From Nitrospira sp. (GTDB lineage Bacteria; Nitrospirota; Nitrospiria; Nitrospirales; Nitrospiraceae), in the NCBI GenBank assembly GCA_015904055.1, contig JABMDE010000074.1:24209-38506 (forward strand): a stretch of 14,298 bases of DNA. The letters are read 5' to 3'. Each line of letters begins with the position of its first letter. Positions within the stretch are counted from its first letter, which is position 1. Shown here piece by piece: positions 11,509 to 14,298 of this stretch. The notes beneath the pieces are model-generated. The model did no database searches. It was not told the DNA's origin and was given only the letters and a program-made list of their open reading frames with translations. Both the position numbers and the translations under genes were made by a program.

Positions 11509-14298
11509 GGGAACATCTCTCTCGGATGCCCAGGATCGGATTCTGGCGCAGACGACATGGGATCGGAATGTAGTCGTGAGGGCTGGGGCCGGTACGGGCA
11601 AGACCACGATTCTGGTCAATCGGATGCTCAATCTGTTGATGCGGGAGCCGCAGCCGCTGGCGATCACCGAGATCGTGGCGCTGACCTTCACCAACAAGGC
11701 TGCGACGGAGATGAAGCAGCGGCTCCGGCGGGAATTGACCAAACTCGCCGAGTCTGCCGATGAGTCGTTGTCGGCGCTCTTTCGCGCGCGGTATCAGTTG
11801 TCGTCCGATCAGGTGAAAGAACGGGCCGGACAGGCGCTCGCGCAGTTCGAGAAGGCCCAGATTGGGACGCTGCACAGTTTTGCCGCGCATCTCTTGCGAT
11901 TGCATCCACTGGAGTCCGGTCTGGATCCCTCGTTTCAAGAAGACGACGGCACACGATTCACTGAGCTGTTTGATTCACGGTGGCAGGCATGGCTGGCGGA
12001 AGAACTTGGCGCGACGGGGCCGCATCATGCGCAATGGAGGAGGGTGCTGGCCGGGACGAGCCTCGATGATTTTTATGACCTGGCCGTCACGCTGGCCGGC
12101 GAATCGATCGATGTGCATGAGCTCGCGCGCCAATGCCGAGCGGCGTCGATCGACGGATCGGTTCGTGACTGGTTGGAGCGTCTGCGCGCAACAGCCGATG
12201 GGTTGTCGGCCAGCCGCGCGAAGGCTAAGCAGGTGAAGGCAGACAAGATGCTGTCTGCTGCATCACGATGTCTTACGTTGGTGCTGGATCATGGGGCCCA
12301 GGGCATCGCGCGGCTGTCCGATGACGACCGCGGACTCCTGGAAAAGGATATCGGCAAACCGACTAGCGGTTGGGACGAATGGGCATTTGCCGAGACCAAG
12401 GCGGTGGTGTCTGTTGCGCAGCAAATGCTGTCGGTGAATCAACCCTACATGAGCGATCTGTTCGAACTGCTGGGGCCGTTTCTCAGCGGGGTCAGGCAGT
12501 CCTTCCTGGCCTCCGGGTGGATTTCTTTCGACGGGCTCCTGACTCGCGCCAAATCCTTGTTGCGCGACCATCCGTCGGCGAGAACCAGGATCAAACACAG
12601 TTATCGCGCCATCCTCGTGGATGAGTTTCAAGACACGGACCCGATGCAATACGAAATTGTCCTCTATTTGGCTGAGCGGCTGGGCAGCTCGAAGCAGACC
12701 TGGCAGGACCTTGACCTGGAACCGGGCAAGCTGTTTATCGTCGGCGATCCCAAGCAATCGATCTACGCGTTTCGTCGAGCCGATATCGAAGCGTTTGAGC
12801 GGGTCGTAGATAAGATTGTCGCTGGCGGCGGGATCGTCAATTCGCTCGTGACGAATTTTCGCAGCGACGACGCGGTGCTGTCGGTGGTCAACAACCTGTT
12901 CGATCGGCTGTTTGTCGCTGAACCACATATTCAGCCGTCGAACGAGCGGTTATCCGCGCAGCCGCAACGGAAGCCTGAGCTGTCCTCTTCCGGTGTGCGG
13001 ATTAGGCTCGTCACTGCCGAGTCTGATGCGGAGGATTTCGATACGGTCGCTGCTACACGCGCGGAGGCTGACCAGTTAGCCCGCTGGATCAAAGAGGAAT
13101 TGCTGGCCGGCATGATTGTCTTCGACCGTGACCGGAGGCCGGGGCCTCTGCAACCAGGGCATATTGCGCTGATCTTCAGAAAGTTGACCCAGGCTCAGGA
13201 TTATCTGGACGCGCTCCGCCGGTGGGATATCGCCTATCTGACGGACGGGGAGAAGCATTTTTATCGGCGGCAGGAAATCATCGACCTGGTGAATCTATTG
13301 CGCGTGCTCGACAATCCACATGATCGCATCGCCCTGGTCGGCCTGCTTCGGTCGCCGCTCGGCGGCGTGGCGGATCGGGACGTGCTCGCACTACGGCAAT
13401 TGGATGGATTGGACATTACCAGGCCGGAGGCGCTTGCGCGCTGGGCTCATCCGCAGGCCGGTACGGTGAGGATGTTTTATGAGCGGCTGGCAGAGTTGCA
13501 TCGTCTTGCGCCGTTCCGTCCGGTTCCTGATGTATTTGATCTGATCTTCAAACAGTTGCCGGTCCTTGAATTGGCGGCGGCGTCGCTGCACGGCGAACAG
13601 GCGGTGGCGAATCTCCTAAAGGCGCGTGACATGGCCGAGGAAGTCGCCGACCGGCCGCATCTCACGTTGACAGGTTTTGTGGATCTGATGCTGGAGCGTC
13701 TCGATGAGCAGCCGGACGAAGCGGAAAGTGCGCTGGCCGAAGCGTCACTCGATGCGGTGAGAATTCTGACGATTCATAAGGCCAAAGGACTCGAATTTCC
13801 GGTCGTCATTCTTCCCGGAGTACATCAAGGCGCGCGAACGCCTCGCAAGGGGCCGTCCGTACAGCATGATTGGTCGAGCGGGTGCTATGGAGTGTCGCTG
13901 GGGTTGCAGCGCAACCTGGGATCGGTCCTCGTCGGGAACAAAATGGCGGCGCGTGAGGAGGCGGAACAGCGGCGGCTGTTGTATGTGGGCATGACGAGGG
14001 CCCGTGATCTGTTGGTGCTTTCCGGCGGTCTTGTCCGAAAGCCAGGGCGCGATGCGGTGTTGGGGTTACTGCAAGAGGCGGTTGGAAGTGAGGCCTTCGA
14101 GGGAGCAGGCGCCGACATCGAGGTTGGGGCCGCGCGCATGACGCGCACCATCGTGCCCGCGTCGACGACAAACCGGCGGAGGCCTCGCAAAGCTGTGGCT
14201 TCTGTTGCAGCCCCTTCGTTGCCGGCGTTGATCGAACGGTATGCCATCAGGCACACGCGCCGAACGGAGAGCCGCAACTTGCTTCGACAGTTGACCCC
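11501..14298 (+). CDS. addA: AddA-like UvrD/Rep-family helicase-nuclease subunit, 3' end outside window
   Basis: The frame from ATG 11501 is open to the right edge (932 complete codons) with no stop. It has the full set of superfamily 1A helicase motifs: Q-motif region LSDAQDRIL, Walker A AGAGTGKT (28-35), motif Ia ALTFTNKAATEMK, motif II VDEFQDTD (Asp374-Glu375), motif III VGDPKQSIYAFRRAD, motif IV TNFRSDD, motif V ILTIHKAKGLEFPVVILPG and motif VI RRLLYVGMTRAR (Tyr828-Arg835). The long insertions and the partner upstream fit AddA/RecB-type subunits, which unwind DNA ends and carry a C-terminal RecB-family nuclease; that domain would begin beyond the window. The start overlaps the addB stop by eight bases (ATGAATGA), indicating translational coupling. 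The helicase itself shows no damage, in contrast to addB. Confidence 0.93.
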   Translation, partial: MNEGTSLSDAQDRILAQTTWDRNVVVRAGAGTGKTTILVNRMLNLLMREPQPLAITEIVALTFTNKAATEMKQRLRRELTKLAESADESLSALFRARYQLSSDQVKERAGQALAQFEKAQIGTLHSFAAHLLRLHPLESGLDPSFQEDDGTRFTELFDSRWQAWLAEELGATGPHHAQWRRVLAGTSLDDFYDLAVTLAGESIDVHELARQCRAASIDGSVRDWLERLRATADGLSASRAKAKQVKADKMLSAASRCLTLVLDHGAQGIARLSDDDRGLLEKDIGKPTSGWDEWAFAETKAVVSVAQQMLSVNQPYMSDLFELLGPFLSGVRQSFLASGWISFDGLLTRAKSLLRDHPSARTRIKHSYRAILVDEFQDTDPMQYEIVLYLAERLGSSKQTWQDLDLEPGKLFIVGDPKQSIYAFRRADIEAFERVVDKIVAGGGIVNSLVTNFRSDDAVLSVVNNLFDRLFVAEPHIQPSNERLSAQPQRKPELSSSGVRIRLVTAESDAEDFDTVAATRAEADQLARWIKEELLAGMIVFDRDRRPGPLQPGHIALIFRKLTQAQDYLDALRRWDIAYLTDGEKHFYRRQEIIDLVNLLRVLDNPHDRIALVGLLRSPLGGVADRDVLALRQLDGLDITRPEALARWAHPQAGTVRMFYERLAELHRLAPFRPVPDVFDLIFKQLPVLELAAASLHGEQAVANLLKARDMAEEVADRPHLTLTGFVDLMLERLDEQPDEAESALAEASLDAVRILTIHKAKGLEFPVVILPGVHQGARTPRKGPSVQHDWSSGCYGVSLGLQRNLGSVLVGNKMAAREEAEQRRLLYVGMTRARDLLVLSGGLVRKPGRDAVLGLLQEAVGSEAFEGAGADIEVGAARMTRTIVPASTTNRRRPRKAVASVAAPSLPALIERYAIRHTRRTESRNLLRQLT

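Noticed and set aside
11363..12928. Minus-strand ORFs (191 and 221 codons) opposite the AddA-like gene.
   Set aside because: They are antisense to the conserved helicase motifs and have no recognisable features.

Overview
This window looks like a chromosomal segment (about 55-60% GC by eye) of a Nitrospira-like bacterium (phylum Nitrospirota). The assignment is an inference. It rests on the gene content (DUF4124 proteins, an AddAB-type recombination nuclease) and on intergenic repeats built from GTGAAGCG/CGCTTCAC and AACCTTAACCTCA-like words, which I associate with Nitrospira genomes. No rRNA, tRNA, CRISPR array, integrase or transposase was seen.

Region 1 (1-5392) is a tandem duplication of a two-gene module: a small secreted DUF4124 protein followed 12 bases later by a secreted WD40 beta-propeller protein. 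From the DUF4124 start codons (287 and 1892) onward the two copies align without an indel at a fixed offset of 1605 bases, until homology stops abruptly at 1606/3211. The first copy of the propeller gene is cut to 294 codons with a foreign 24-codon tail. The second copy continues into a 996-codon ORF. That ORF is itself a chimera: about 637 residues of signal peptide plus propeller are fused in frame to the C-terminal half of a cytoplasmic superfamily II helicase, whose ATP-binding half is absent.

Region 2 (5395-7706) holds a convergent DUF3817 membrane protein, then an HxlR-family regulator with a near-perfect 25-bp palindrome over its predicted -10 element, followed by a tautomerase-superfamily enzyme with a strong ribosome binding site. 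This resembles a redox- or electrophile-responsive regulator and its target. A 115-residue basic protein of unknown function follows after a 382-base stretch without a convincing gene.

Region 3 (7796-14298) starts with a palindromic repeat, then a thioredoxin/glutaredoxin-like protein and, one base later, a 54-residue zinc-ribbon protein. A second repeat cluster separates these from an AddAB-like pair. The AddB-like gene is broken: an apparent internal deletion near 11040 shifts the frame just before the nuclease DYK motif. The AddA-like helicase gene starts inside the end of addB (8-base overlap) and is open to the right edge; all helicase motifs are present, and its nuclease domain would lie outside the window.

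The main theme is rearrangement: a duplicated and truncated gene pair, an in-frame chimeric gene and a deleted addB lie within 11 kb. Assembly error has to be excluded for each before biology is built on them. I found no convincing complete novel system. The best leads are the duplicated DUF4124/propeller module, the HxlR operator with its tautomerase, and the zinc-ribbon microprotein next to the thioredoxin-like gene.
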